From Parabacteroides sp. (lineage in GTDB: Bacteria; Bacteroidota; Bacteroidia; Bacteroidales; Tannerellaceae), in assembly GCA_017937385.1 (NCBI GenBank), contig JAGBDR010000026.1, positions 1 to 64,000 on the forward strand: a DNA stretch of 64,000 nt, read 5' to 3'. The stretch's first letter is position 1. The number at the start of each line of letters is the position of its first letter. Shown piece by piece: positions 7,870-17,600 of this stretch. A model generated the notes under the pieces. That model was not told the DNA's origin. It made no database searches and saw only the letters and a program-made list of their open reading frames with translations. The translations under genes and the position numbers were made by a program.

Positions 7870-8520
7870 ATGCAAGTAATTATCCGTTGCTTTTTCTTCT
7901 TTCTTTTACTTCTCTGCCCTCCGGTCTCAGCGATGGATGGCACGGGAATCGCACTGAAAGTCAGTCTGTCCGGTAAAATATACAAACGTTTCTCTTTCCT
8001 TTTGGAAGAAGATATCCGTCCGCGCGACGACTTCAAGGAAGCCGGCTGGTTTCTTACCACCGGAGAAATCAACTATCGCATTCTGCCGAACTTACGGGCG
8101 GGAGCCGGCTATATGTCGTTGGTCCGCTACAAAGCCTCGGAAGAAGTGCGCAACCGGTACTACCTGTACGCTTCCGGTTCACACCGCTTCGGGGCATTCA
8201 AAATTGCGATCCGGGAACGTTTCCAGAGTACCTACAAACGAGGTTGCCTGCATCCGACCAACTACCTCCGCAGTATGCTCACCCTCTCCTGCCGGATCGC
8301 TTCTTCAGGGTTCGAACCGTTCATCTATGTCGAGCCTTTCAACAACGTAGGCTACAACGGGAAGATGCGAGCCGATAAAATCCGTTATTCCGCAGGCTGC
8401 GACTACCGGATAAATGCCCAAAACACACTCCAGCTCTACTACCGCTACCATACATTCAACGTCTACGACCCGATCAACTACCGCCACGGGATCGGCCTGA
8501 CCTATTCGCACCGGTTCTGA
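7870..8520 (+). CDS. DUF2490 outer-membrane beta-barrel-like protein
   Basis: A 216-residue exported protein with a hydrophobic signal peptide to about residue 21. The rest alternates aromatic and polar residues with many short beta-strand patterns and ends in a terminal aromatic (HRF), typical of small outer-membrane barrels. NYRILPNLRAGAGY and YYRYHTFN resemble DUF2490 proteins of Bacteroidetes. The function is unknown. Confidence 0.75.
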   Translation: MQVIIRCFFFFLLLLCPPVSAMDGTGIALKVSLSGKIYKRFSFLLEEDIRPRDDFKEAGWFLTTGEINYRILPNLRAGAGYMSLVRYKASEEVRNRYYLYASGSHRFGAFKIAIRERFQSTYKRGCLHPTNYLRSMLTLSCRIASSGFEPFIYVEPFNNVGYNGKMRADKIRYSAGCDYRINAQNTLQLYYRYHTFNVYDPINYRHGIGLTYSHRF

Positions 8521-8572
8521 ACCCTCTATTTCGATTTTTATCCGGCTCGCATACAAATCGAAGGTTTTTGAT

Positions 8573-8580
8573 TAATTTTG
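8573..8580 (+). promoter_or_regulatory. -7 box TAATTTTG immediately before tgt
   Basis: Exact TAnnTTTG match ending only 4 bases before the ATG at 8585. Transcription from this box would give a leaderless or nearly leaderless mRNA. Confidence 0.55.
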
Positions 8581-8584
8581 CACT

Positions 8585-9715
8585 ATGAAATTCGAATTAC
8601 AGCATAACGACACAAAATCAAATGCAAGGGCGGGCCTGATTACTACGGATCATGGGGTAATTGAAACGCCTATTTTTATGCCGGTCGGCACGCAGGGCAC
8701 GGTCAAGGGTGTCCACATGACGGAGTTGGAAGCGGATATCAACGCGCAAATCATTTTAGGAAACACGTATCATTTGTATCTCCGTCCCGGACTGGAAATA
8801 TTGGAGCAGGCAGGTGGATTACACAAATTCAATACATGGAGCCGGCCGATCCTGACGGATAGCGGCGGTTTCCAGGTTTTCTCCCTCTCCGAAAACCGCA
8901 AGTTGCACGAAGAAGGCGCCATGTTCCGTTCGCATATCGACGGTTCCAAGCATCTGTTCACGCCGGAGAAAGTGATGGACATCCAACGGATCATCGGAGC
9001 GGATATCATCATGGCTTTCGACGAATGTTGTCCGGGCGATGCCGACTACGAATATGCGAAAAAGTCCCTCGGCCTGACGGAACGCTGGCTGGACCGCTGT
9101 TTCGAACGCTTCAACTCGACGGAACCGAAATACGGGTACCAACAGAGCCTTTTCCCGATCGTACAGGGGTGCGTCTACCCGGAACTGCGCCGCAAAGCGG
9201 CCGAGAATGTCGCCGCAAAGGGAGCGGACGGCAACGCGATCGGTGGCCTGGCGGTAGGCGAACCGACCGAGAAGATGTATGAGATGATCGAAGTCGTCAA
9301 TGAAATCCTGCCAAAAGACAAACCCCGTTACCTGATGGGAGTCGGCACACCGATCAATATCTTAGAGGCAATCGAACGGGGTGTCGATATGTTCGACTGC
9401 ATCATGCCGACACGCAACGGACGCAACGGGCAGCTGTTTACCCGCTTCGGGACAATCAACATGCGCAACAAGAAATGGGAGAACGACTTCTCTCCTATCG
9501 ACCCGGACGCTCATTCGGCTATCGACACACGCTACAGCAAAGCGTACCTGCATCATCTGATCAAGGTGAACGAGATGTTGGGGCTTCAATTGGCGTCGAT
9601 CCATAACCTCGCGTTTTATCTGTGGCTTGTAAAAGAGGCACGCAAACATATCATTTCCGGCGATTTCACGACCTGGAAGAGTGAAATGGTCCGTCAGTTA
9701 TCAAACCGGTTATAA
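8585..9715 (+). CDS. tgt: Queuine/preQ1 tRNA-guanine transglycosylase
   Basis: A 376-residue TGT that exchanges guanine-34 of GUN-anticodon tRNAs for preQ1. LTDSGGFQVFS holds the general-base Asp (about residue 93) and DMFDCIMPTRNGRNG the nucleophile Asp region (about 260). The C-terminal zinc site normally formed by CxCxxC plus His lacks all three cysteines: the segment reads DPDAHSAIDTRYSKAYL; only the later His (SIHNL) remains. Its partner in queuosine synthesis, queA, lies at 36679-37899. An LptF/G gene follows after 12 bp, so the two may be co-transcribed. Confidence 0.93.
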   Translation: MKFELQHNDTKSNARAGLITTDHGVIETPIFMPVGTQGTVKGVHMTELEADINAQIILGNTYHLYLRPGLEILEQAGGLHKFNTWSRPILTDSGGFQVFSLSENRKLHEEGAMFRSHIDGSKHLFTPEKVMDIQRIIGADIIMAFDECCPGDADYEYAKKSLGLTERWLDRCFERFNSTEPKYGYQQSLFPIVQGCVYPELRRKAAENVAAKGADGNAIGGLAVGEPTEKMYEMIEVVNEILPKDKPRYLMGVGTPINILEAIERGVDMFDCIMPTRNGRNGQLFTRFGTINMRNKKWENDFSPIDPDAHSAIDTRYSKAYLHHLIKVNEMLGLQLASIHNLAFYLWLVKEARKHIISGDFTTWKSEMVRQLSNRL

Positions 9716-9727
9716 GCAAACTGCCAC

Positions 9728-10813
9728 ATGAAATTCAAACTGAAACGGATAGACTGGTACATCATCAAACAGTTCTTGGGTACTTACATCTTTGCGATCA
9801 TCCTGATTATCGCCATCTCGGTCGTCTTCGATATAAACGAGAAGATCGACAAGTTCCTGAGTCCGGACGTACCGTTGAAAGCGATCGTTTTCGACTATTA
9901 CATGAACTTTATTCCCTATTTCGCGAATCTGTTCAGTCCGTTGTTTACTTTCATAGCCGTTATCTTCTTCACCTCGAAGTTGGCTGACAATTCGGAAGTG
10001 ATCGCGATGCTGGCAAGCGGGATGAGTTTCCGGCGGCTGATGCTGCCCTACGCGATTTCGGCGGGCATCATCGCGCTCAGCACGTTTGCCCTGAACGCTT
10101 ATATCATTCCGCCGGCCAACGCGACGCGCATCGATTTCCAGAACAAATATATCAAGAACAAGAAAGTCGATTACGTCCGTTCCGCCCAATTGGAGATAGA
10201 GCCGGGCGTAATCGCCTATTTCGACCGTTACGACGCACGTTCGGGGATGGGATACAAATTTTCGCTCGAACACTTCGAGGACAAGAAGCTGATCTCACGC
10301 CTCACGGCAAACTCCATCAAGTACGATTCGCTCTACAACTGGACGATCATCGACTACATGATCCGCGACTTCGACGGGATGCGCGAGCATATCACCCAAG
10401 GAAACCGCAAGGACACCACGTTGACAATCGTCCCCTCGGACTTCCTGATCTCGGTCAATGACTGCGAAACCATGACCTCATCCGAACTGTCCACCTATAT
10501 CGACCGCCAGAAAAAACGGGGAATCGGCAATATCCAGACCTTCCAGATCGAATATCACAAACGGTTTGCCGCGATCATGGCCGCATTCATCCTGACCTCC
10601 ATCGGAGCCTCGCTCTCCTCCCGCAAAATCAAGGGCGGCATGGGACTGAACATCGGTATCGGGTTGGCGTTGAGTTTCTCGTATATCCTCTTCACCACCG
10701 TCACTTCGACCTTTGCCATCAACGGCAACCTCAGTCCGGCCATGGCCGCCTGGATTCCGAATATACTGTATACGTTCATCGCGATTTACTTGTACCGGAA
10801 AGCACCGAGATAA
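9728..10813 (+). CDS. LPS export permease, LptF/LptG (YjgP/YjgQ) family
   Basis: A 361-residue inner-membrane protein with hydrophobic segments near residues 18-35, 60-80 and 100-120 and three more at 275-355, bracketing a periplasmic beta-rich domain. This is the standard LptF/LptG layout for the ABC transporter moving lipopolysaccharide to the Lpt bridge. The motifs DINEKIDKF and LSSRKIKGGMG are typical. F and G cannot be told apart from sequence alone here. Confidence 0.9.
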   Translation: MKFKLKRIDWYIIKQFLGTYIFAIILIIAISVVFDINEKIDKFLSPDVPLKAIVFDYYMNFIPYFANLFSPLFTFIAVIFFTSKLADNSEVIAMLASGMSFRRLMLPYAISAGIIALSTFALNAYIIPPANATRIDFQNKYIKNKKVDYVRSAQLEIEPGVIAYFDRYDARSGMGYKFSLEHFEDKKLISRLTANSIKYDSLYNWTIIDYMIRDFDGMREHITQGNRKDTTLTIVPSDFLISVNDCETMTSSELSTYIDRQKKRGIGNIQTFQIEYHKRFAAIMAAFILTSIGASLSSRKIKGGMGLNIGIGLALSFSYILFTTVTSTFAINGNLSPAMAAWIPNILYTFIAIYLYRKAPR

Positions 10814-10826
10814 AGAAGAGGCGCTT

Positions 10827-10940
10827 TTATATCCACGTCAGCTTTTTCCAGATCCATTCCAAAGGGCCATGCTGATGTCTGGACAACCAATAGTTGCTGA
10901 ACAGGAAAGGATTGTTATCCGTTTCATAATCGCTGTGATT
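10827..10940 (-). pseudogene. C-terminal remnant of a DUF418 (YeiB-like) membrane protein
   Basis: The minus strand reads from about 10937 to the TAA at 10829-10827 as HSDYETDNNPFLF, then SNYWLSRHQHGPLEWIWKKL and TWI-stop. HGPLEWIWKKLT is the characteristic C-terminus of DUF418 proteins. An in-frame TAA lies just upstream (10943-10941) and nothing upstream encodes the rest, so only the last ~35 codons survive. It lies between the convergent LptF/G and flavodoxin genes. Confidence 0.6.
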
Positions 10941-10974
10941 TTAATACTTCTTGGTTCTTGTACTCTCCCCTTCC

Positions 10975-11514
10975 TTACGCCTGTCTGCCCATCTCGTATG
11001 CCTCCTGCAATTTCGGATTTCCCTTGATTTCTCCCACATGCCATACACCACCGCAAAACAGTGTACCTTTCACCGTCGGATTCTCCAGGCAATCGAGGAA
11101 TCCCATGAAATTGGCAACGATGCGGTCCATAATCGTTTCATCCTCTTCGGCGGCTGTGGCGATAAAATAGAACTCCTTGTTCCGCATCTCGGTATAAGGT
11201 CCGCAGCAACGGTCTATCATCATTTTCATCTGTGCGCTCATGGCATAGAAATAGACCGGTGTCCCCATTACGATGACATCCGCAGCAAGCATCTTCTCGA
11301 TTACTTCCGCCGCATCGTCTTTCTGCGGACAGGGTTTCTTGTACTGGCTGCATACGCTGCACCCCATGCAGGGATGTATGTCCTTGTCACGCAGGAAAAT
11401 CTTCTCTACATGATTTCCACTCTCTATGGCTCCGCGCATGAACTCATCGCAAAGCGTGTCCGAATTGCCGCCACGACGGGGGCTGGACGATAAAATCAGA
11501 ATATTCTTCGACAT
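10975..11514 (-). CDS. Flavodoxin-like NAD(P)H-dependent FMN reductase / iron-sulfur flavoprotein
   Basis: A 179-residue flavodoxin-fold protein. ILSSSPRRGGNSD is the FMN phosphate loop. HPCMGCSVCSQYKKPC is a cysteine cluster of the kind found in iron-sulfur flavoproteins and related NADPH-dependent reductases. MGTPVYFYAMSAQMK is the usual flavin-ring loop. The physiological substrate cannot be inferred. A minus -7 box (TACCTTTG) lies at 11549-11556. Confidence 0.85.
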   Translation of the reverse strand: MSKNILILSSSPRRGGNSDTLCDEFMRGAIESGNHVEKIFLRDKDIHPCMGCSVCSQYKKPCPQKDDAAEVIEKMLAADVIVMGTPVYFYAMSAQMKMMIDRCCGPYTEMRNKEFYFIATAAEEDETIMDRIVANFMGFLDCLENPTVKGTLFCGGVWHVGEIKGNPKLQEAYEMGRQA

Positions 11515-11945
11515 GGTTTATCTATTATATGTTAATCGAATGTGGATGCAAAGGTAAGCGTATGCCTGAAAATACCGTGTAGATGAATTACAGATGTTAT
11601 AACCCCAATTACATGATTTTCGGGAAGAATGGCATAACTCTGTAGTCAGGGTTATATTATCTATAATTGAGGTTATGGCAATCTTCGTATAATCCTCTAC
11701 TTTTATATTTAAAATATAACAAAATAGGAATGCAGCTCAGAGCAGAAAGTACACCAACCGTTGTAAGCACGACAGTTCGGCTATCCTAATGTACAATATT
11801 TCAGCCTACTATTCAAGAAAATTACGGGGATTGCCCAAAAACAAACTGGACGCAGATGTTGCAGAAGAAATCGTTCGTCTCTGCAAAGTCTGCGTCCAGC
11901 AAATGTCGCCTTTTGGCTATAAAAAGATTCTAAATGACTTGTTCG
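11515..11945. promoter_or_regulatory. Intergenic region with promoter, nested inverted repeats and a terminator hairpin
   Basis: No convincing gene. It holds the minus promoter box of the flavodoxin gene (11549-11556) and two nested inverted repeats: ATAACCCCAATTAC (11599-11612) against ATAATTGAGGTTAT (11663-11676), and ATAACTCTG (11634-11642) against CAGGGTTAT (11647-11655). These could be an operator or a folded RNA. The right part is the terminator of the lipoprotein gene. A 57-codon open frame at 11789-11962 overlaps that hairpin and is probably chance. Confidence 0.5.
11831..11899 (-). terminator. Terminator of the DUF4925 lipoprotein gene
   Basis: CTGGACGCAGA (11846-11856) pairs perfectly with TCTGCGTCCAG (11889-11899), with a second inner 7 bp pairing (11859-11865 with 11880-11886). 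On the minus strand the hairpin is followed by TTTGTTTTT, and it lies about 50 bp past the lipoprotein stop. Confidence 0.6.
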
Positions 11946-13115
11946 TTATTTTTCCAAATTAAGCCCCAATTCCAGCGTCTTTGTCGAAGCAAGCACTGCC
12001 GGCAATTGTTCCAACATGCCTTGTACCATCGGGGCCATAGAACCGAATGACGGATCTTTCTTGATACTTTCCATAATCATGTTGATGATGTTCTCATCCT
12101 GCAACAAAGGCAGGAAGACCTGCATCAACTTCATAATCAATTCCGTGTCTGCATATACAGTCAGTTTCCCTTCATTCAGGCGATAGGCCAAAGGAATACC
12201 TTGCGACAGCATCGGAACGACATTCGCCATAATTCCTTCTAACACGCTGGCAGGCAGATCGGCAATACCGGCTTTCGTCTGAATATTAGCCAATACCATA
12301 TCGATGTTCAGGAATACAAGTATCTTGTTGTTGTCAATCTTATACTGTGCGATATTCAGCGGTGAAGAGGTCCACTGCGGGTTCTGAATATTACTACCTT
12401 CGGAATAAGTAGCCACGATATTTCCGTCTTCCTTGAAAGTGACGTCTTTCAAGACACCCATCAGCAATTGCTCAACAGAAGCTCCACCAAGTATATCCAT
12501 CCGCAAGGCAAGCGTCATCAGTACTTGAGGGTCCAAAGGAATAAAAACATCAAACTTCTTGTCAGCATCCCAAACAGCATAAACCGGTTCTGCCGAATAG
12601 CTTTCGTCTGCTTCTATTTTTAACGGTGTCAAATTCCAAGTCCCCTGCAAATCATTTTTCGGGAACTTCACATCCAAGTTCAGTTTCAAAGAAGTCGAGT
12701 CAACTTCACCGGAATAGGCTATCTCACGGCCGTTGTTTGAATCGGAACCTTCGAATGTGTATTTATTGCCTACCTGGGTCAACACGATATTATCGATAAC
12801 CGTAGTCGTTTCGCCGGGAATAACGCCGGGAGCCAGATTAACCAACGCAGATGTTTTGGTCGGCATCAACGCTGACAAATCCAACGTTCCCTGCATCGAC
12901 AAAGAGGCCGTCTTGCCATCTGTTGTCGAAAAAGAAACTACCTTACCGGGCATAACCGAACCTCCATACGTCAATTGTAAATTTTCACTCTTATAATCCG
13001 TTACCCCTTTCAACAGCACCGGCACTTCCGGTTCTGAATTGTCATCATCACTACATGCAGTGAAGAAACTCAATGCACACAGCATCGTAAACACAAATAA
13101 TAGATTTTTCTTCAT
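11946..13115 (-). CDS. DUF4925-like lipoprotein
   Basis: A 389-residue predicted lipoprotein: signal peptide with lipobox FFTACSDDD (Cys near residue 21), then an acidic spacer. The body is a beta-rich region (about 35-170) and a second half with long hydrophobic helices (VLMTLALRMD, LEGIMANVVPML, LMQVFLPLL). This matches Bacteroidales DUF4925 proteins. The function is unknown. A TACCTTCG box on the minus strand (13153-13160) may be its promoter. Confidence 0.7.
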   Translation of the reverse strand: MKKNLLFVFTMLCALSFFTACSDDDNSEPEVPVLLKGVTDYKSENLQLTYGGSVMPGKVVSFSTTDGKTASLSMQGTLDLSALMPTKTSALVNLAPGVIPGETTTVIDNIVLTQVGNKYTFEGSDSNNGREIAYSGEVDSTSLKLNLDVKFPKNDLQGTWNLTPLKIEADESYSAEPVYAVWDADKKFDVFIPLDPQVLMTLALRMDILGGASVEQLLMGVLKDVTFKEDGNIVATYSEGSNIQNPQWTSSPLNIAQYKIDNNKILVFLNIDMVLANIQTKAGIADLPASVLEGIMANVVPMLSQGIPLAYRLNEGKLTVYADTELIMKLMQVFLPLLQDENIINMIMESIKKDPSFGSMAPMVQGMLEQLPAVLASTKTLELGLNLEK

Positions 13116-13185
13116 AATCTTCCATTTAAATAATTGTACATAAATCAGGGGACGAAGGTAAGTAATCTTATTGAATGAACAAAAA

Positions 13186-13221
13186 AATGCGGATTATTCT
13201 TGAAAATAACCCGCATTATCT
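13186..13221 (-). terminator. Rho-independent terminator of the RND efflux operon
   Basis: AATGCGG-a-TTATT pairs with AATAA-c-CCGCATT (13186-13217). On the minus strand the stem is followed by a run of seven T. It lies about 70 bp past the end of the TolC-type gene. Confidence 0.7.
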
Positions 13222-13288
13222 AAAAAACAGAACACTTTTCAGAGAAAAAGCAGCCTACCATTCGCCCGACCGCCCTTCCTCTCCGCCT

Positions 13289-14638
13289 CTACTCATGCAA
13301 CCTCCCTGCCGCTTTCCGGTAGCCGACATATTTCAGGTAGAGTTGGAAACGGGCATCGACCTGCGTCTCATAGGCCTGTTGCCACAAAGCCTGTGCTTCG
13401 AGATAGTCCGAGAGCGGCTCCAGTCCGGCGTCGTACTGGCTCTTGCTGACGCGCATATTTTCTTCGGCCTGGCGGAGCGAGCGGTCGGAGAGTTCGCTTT
13501 CGAGCCGTGCTTCGTCGAGGTTGTTGGCAGCCTGCGCCAGTTCGAGCATCATTTTTTCATTCAGGTTCTCCTGTTCGAGGCGCGTCTGTTCCAATTTCGC
13601 TTTGGCGGCACGCAGTTTGTTGTTCCGTTCACCGAAGTGGTAAAGCGGGATGCTCACGTTCAGCAAGACGGAGAAACTACCTTTGTTCAACAGCATCTGG
13701 TCGTTCAGCTCGAAACCATGCATATAATCGTACGACCCCATAATGCCGACTTTGGGCAACAGTTCGCTACGGCTCAGGCGCACCTGCTGCCCGGCGATCT
13801 CGACCTGTTTATCCAGAATGGCGTATTCGGGACGAGCACTGATGTCGGACACCAGCACGTCCGTTTCCGCCCCGACTTCCGGATATTCGCCGGAGATACG
13901 GACATCGTCGAGAAGCGGTTTCCCGATCAAGTGGCAGAGGTTCATCGTCGCAAGGCGCAGGCCATTTTCCGCCTTGCGGATGGCAAGTTCGCTTTCGTTC
14001 AGTTTCACTTGTACTTTCAGGACATCGTTCTGCGGTTTCAAGCCATGCCGGTAAGCGCTCTCGACATTCGCGAGCAGCTCCCGAAGCAAGGCGTTGTAGC
14101 GGTCCGCCACTTTCTTCATCTCTTGTGCTTTCACGACCAAGGCGTATGCCTTATCCGTCTGAAGGAGCACTTCCGTCTCCGTCAGCACCTCGTTCTTCTC
14201 TGCCATCTCCTTTCCTAACGAGGCCATCCGATAGGCTGCCCGGATCTTGCCACCCATGTAGAGCGGCTGTTCAAAGCGGATACCGGCCGTATAGACCGCT
14301 CCGACCTTGTAGTCGAGATCGATGCCGGGGAAATGGATGTCGATGCCAGTCGGGACCAACTTGCCGGCAGCGTCATAGAGGATGACAGGCATAGGGCCGC
14401 CCGGAATGCCGAAAGAGCCGTCTGCCGTGCTGTAAAGCCCCATTCCGCCGGCGGTGAAGTTCGGAAAGAAATTTCCTTTATAGCTTTTCATCGTGTAGCG
14501 GGCGGCCTCCGTCTGCTTGGCAGCCGCCGCCATCTCCTTGTTATATTGCAATGCCATCTTGCGGCACTGCTGCAAGTCCAACATCTCCTGCGCGAAAAGC
14601 GGGAAAGGGAAAAGGAGGAGAAGGATTATTTTTTTCAT
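13289..14638 (-). CDS. TolC-family outer-membrane efflux channel
   Basis: A 449-residue protein with a signal peptide (FPLFAQ, cleavage near residue 16) and two repeats of the OEP helical-barrel domain, each with long amphipathic helices (for example ELLANVESAYRHGLKPQNDVLKV and the matching C-terminal YDAGLEPLSDYLEAQALW; quoted here only in part as LKPQNDVLKV and LEPLSDYLEA). It is the last gene of the MFP-RND-OMF operon, starting 48 bp after the RND stop, with an ATTTATGATTT repeat in the spacer. Confidence 0.9.
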   Translation of the reverse strand: MKKIILLLLFPFPLFAQEMLDLQQCRKMALQYNKEMAAAAKQTEAARYTMKSYKGNFFPNFTAGGMGLYSTADGSFGIPGGPMPVILYDAAGKLVPTGIDIHFPGIDLDYKVGAVYTAGIRFEQPLYMGGKIRAAYRMASLGKEMAEKNEVLTETEVLLQTDKAYALVVKAQEMKKVADRYNALLRELLANVESAYRHGLKPQNDVLKVQVKLNESELAIRKAENGLRLATMNLCHLIGKPLLDDVRISGEYPEVGAETDVLVSDISARPEYAILDKQVEIAGQQVRLSRSELLPKVGIMGSYDYMHGFELNDQMLLNKGSFSVLLNVSIPLYHFGERNNKLRAAKAKLEQTRLEQENLNEKMMLELAQAANNLDEARLESELSDRSLRQAEENMRVSKSQYDAGLEPLSDYLEAQALWQQAYETQVDARFQLYLKYVGYRKAAGRLHE

Positions 14639-14639
14639 T

Positions 14640-14665
14640 TATGATTTTTGATTTATGATTTATGA
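14640..14665. repeat. ATGATTTTTGATTTATG simple repeat between TolC and RND genes
   Basis: Three near-copies of TATGATTT lie in the short spacer, of the same type as the long hairpin at 42847-42956. Confidence 0.5.
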
Positions 14666-14686
14666 ATAAAAGGACATGCTGGTTCT

Positions 14687-17600
14687 CTATTTGTTTTTGA
14701 TATTGAAAAACAGAGCGTACAGGACCGGAATGAAGATCAGTGTGATCACCGTTCCGAACAACAGGCCACCCATGATAGACGCGGCAAGCGAACCGAACAT
14801 CGCATCGGTCAAGAGCGGGACCATCCCTAAGATTGTGGTCAGGGCCGCCATCATCACCGGACGCAGGCGGCTCTGGGCACTGTCGATCAAGGCGGTGACA
14901 GGTTCCGTCCCCTGCCCGATCTGCAACGAGATTTCGTCCATCAGCACGATACCGTTCTTGATAATCATGCCGATCAACCCCAACGTCCCGACAATGGCGA
15001 CAAAGTTGAAGACCTTGCCGGTCACCAGCATCGTCATCACCACGCCGACAAACACCATCGGGATGCTACAAAAGATAATCGCCGGCTTGCGGTAGTCCTT
15101 GAACAACATGATCAGGATCGCGATCATCAAGATGATAGCCAGCGGGAAGTTCTTGAAGAGATATTTCATGGACTGGTCGCTGGCGTTCTTCTCGCCCTGC
15201 CATTGCAGCGAATAGCCTTCGGGAAGTTCGATCCGTTCCAGTTTCTCCGCAATCGCCCGACGCGCCTTTTCCGTTTCGACACCGGGGACGGGCGAGCACT
15301 GCACGCGCTGGCTGCGCTGTCCGTTGTAGCGCGGAACGACGGGGTCTTCCCAGCGCACGTCGATCCCCTTGCTGATCTGTTTCAGCGGCGTGCTTCCCAT
15401 CAGGCTTTCGATCAGCTCCTCTTTCGAGAGTGTCCCGGCTTTCAGTTTCACCATGTTTTCCTCGTTCAGCAAACCGTTCAGCGAAGGGAGGGTCGAGAAG
15501 ACCTGCGTGTTCCCCAAATCCTCGACCGGTTTCCCCTGCCCGTCCAGGCACTTTAGGTAGATATTGTTTTTGTGGATGCCCTCATAGAAGGAACCGATGG
15601 GGATGCCACCCGTCGCCGTCAGCAACGAAAGGCTCACGTCGCTCCGGCTCAGTCCCAAGGCACGGGCGGCCGGCTGGTCGTATTCGATGGTGAGGACCGG
15701 GACTTGCGGTTCCCAGTCGGTCGTGATCAGGCAGACTTCCGGCGTGTTCTCCATGATTTGCCGTGCGCTGTCGGCCAGGCGGTGCAGGACGGCCGGGTCG
15801 GGTCCCAAGAACTGAGCCTCGATGGGATATTTCTTGAACATCAGGTTGTAACGTTTCAACTTGACGTAAGCATCCGGATATTGTTGCGTCAGATAGGCCT
15901 GTATCTCATCTATATGCGCGACCAATTCGTCGGGAGAGGTAAAGTCGATGATCAATTCCCCGTATGCCAGCGAAGGGTTGGCAATGCTCCTCACCAAGTT
16001 GTAACGTCCCGGCGTTCCGCCGATGGAAGCCGTCACGTTCGTAATCTCCTTCCGGGTTTTCAGATAGGCTTCTATCTCTTTCAGGTCACGTACCACACGA
16101 GTATAATTGTTGCCTTCCGGTAACTTGTATTCCATATACAACTGGTCGTACACCATATCCGGGAAAAATCCCTGGCGCAGGAACCGGTAGCTGTAGACCG
16201 ACAAAAGCAACAGGGCGACCATCGCCAGCGTAAAGCTCCAGCGGTGCGACAAACCGAAACGCAAAGCCGCCCGCAACGCAGCATAGATCTTACCTTTATA
16301 TATACGTTTGCCGGAACCGCCGGCTTCGACCGCCGGATGCAACCGTCGGTTTGCCATCAACGGGACATGGAGCAACGCCAAGACCCAGCTCAACAACAGG
16401 GAAACCGCCAATACGATAAACAGGTCGCGCGTATAGACACCCGCCGTATCGGGCGACATATAAATCGGAAGAAAAGCGATAATGGCGATCAAGGTCGCCC
16501 CCAGTAACGGCATCGCCGTCTGCCGCCCGATAGCGGTCATCGCCTCCATCCGCTCTTTTCCGGCTTTCAGGTCCACCAGTATGCCGTCGATCACCACAAT
16601 GGCATTGTCCACCAGCATCCCCATCGCCAGCACGAAAGCCGCCAGCGAGACACGTTGCATCGTTCCCCCGGCAAATTGCAGGAAAAGGAACGAACCGAAG
16701 ACGGTCACCACCAGGCTGATGCCGATAATCAACCCGCTCTTGAAGCCCATCGCCAACATCAGGATCAGCACGACGATAGCAACCGATTCGATCAGGTTGA
16801 TGACAAACGTCCCAAGCGAATCGCCCACCCGTTCGGGCTGATAGAAAATCTTATGGCAGTCCACTCCGGCCGGCAGGCGGTTGTCTTTCAATTCCGCCAA
16901 CTTCGCCTCCACCGCCTTGCCGACCTTCACGATATCCGACCCGCTCGATGCGGCAATCAGAATACCGATCGCCCGTTCCTGGTTGTAGAACAACTCGTTA
17001 CGGGTTGGCTCTTCGTAGCCTTTCTCGATCAGGGCGATGTCGCGCAGGCGCAACTGGTCGTTGTCATGGCCCTGGATCAGCATCTTGCCGATATCCTCCA
17101 CGGTTTTGAAACGGTCGTTCACCGTCACGCGGATGCGGTTGTCGCCGTTATCGTAGTAACCGCTATAAGTCGTTTCGTTCTGTCCGTTCAGGGTGACCAG
17201 CACTTCGGCCGGTTTCACGCCGAGGTTCGCCATGCGGTCCTGAAGCAAGGAGATGTTGATGCAATCGGTGCGCTTCCCATACAGGTCCACCCGGTCTACC
17301 CCTTCGATTTCTATCACTTCCCGCTTGACCAGTTCGGCATAATCCGCCATCTCGCGATCGGACAGCCCGTCGCCCGTCAAGGCATAGAACATCCCGAACA
17401 CCTTGCCGAAGTCGTCTTGTACGACCGGCGCACTGACGCCGGAAGGGAGTTGGGCGGAAGCATCGTTCACTTTCCGCCGGAGGAGGTCCCAATGTTGCTC
17501 CACGTCTTCATCCTTGACAGTCGTCAACAATTCGACCTGGATCAGGGAGAGGTCGTTGAACGAATAGCTTTCCACATTATTGACATCGTCCATCTTGCGG

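Noticed and set aside
11789..11962. 57-codon plus-strand frame (MYNISAYYSRKL...)
   Set aside because: It runs through the terminator hairpin and the 3' end of the convergent lipoprotein gene, has no promoter or ribosome site and matches no family I know; a vague likeness to IS3-type transposase (FGYKKI) is too weak.
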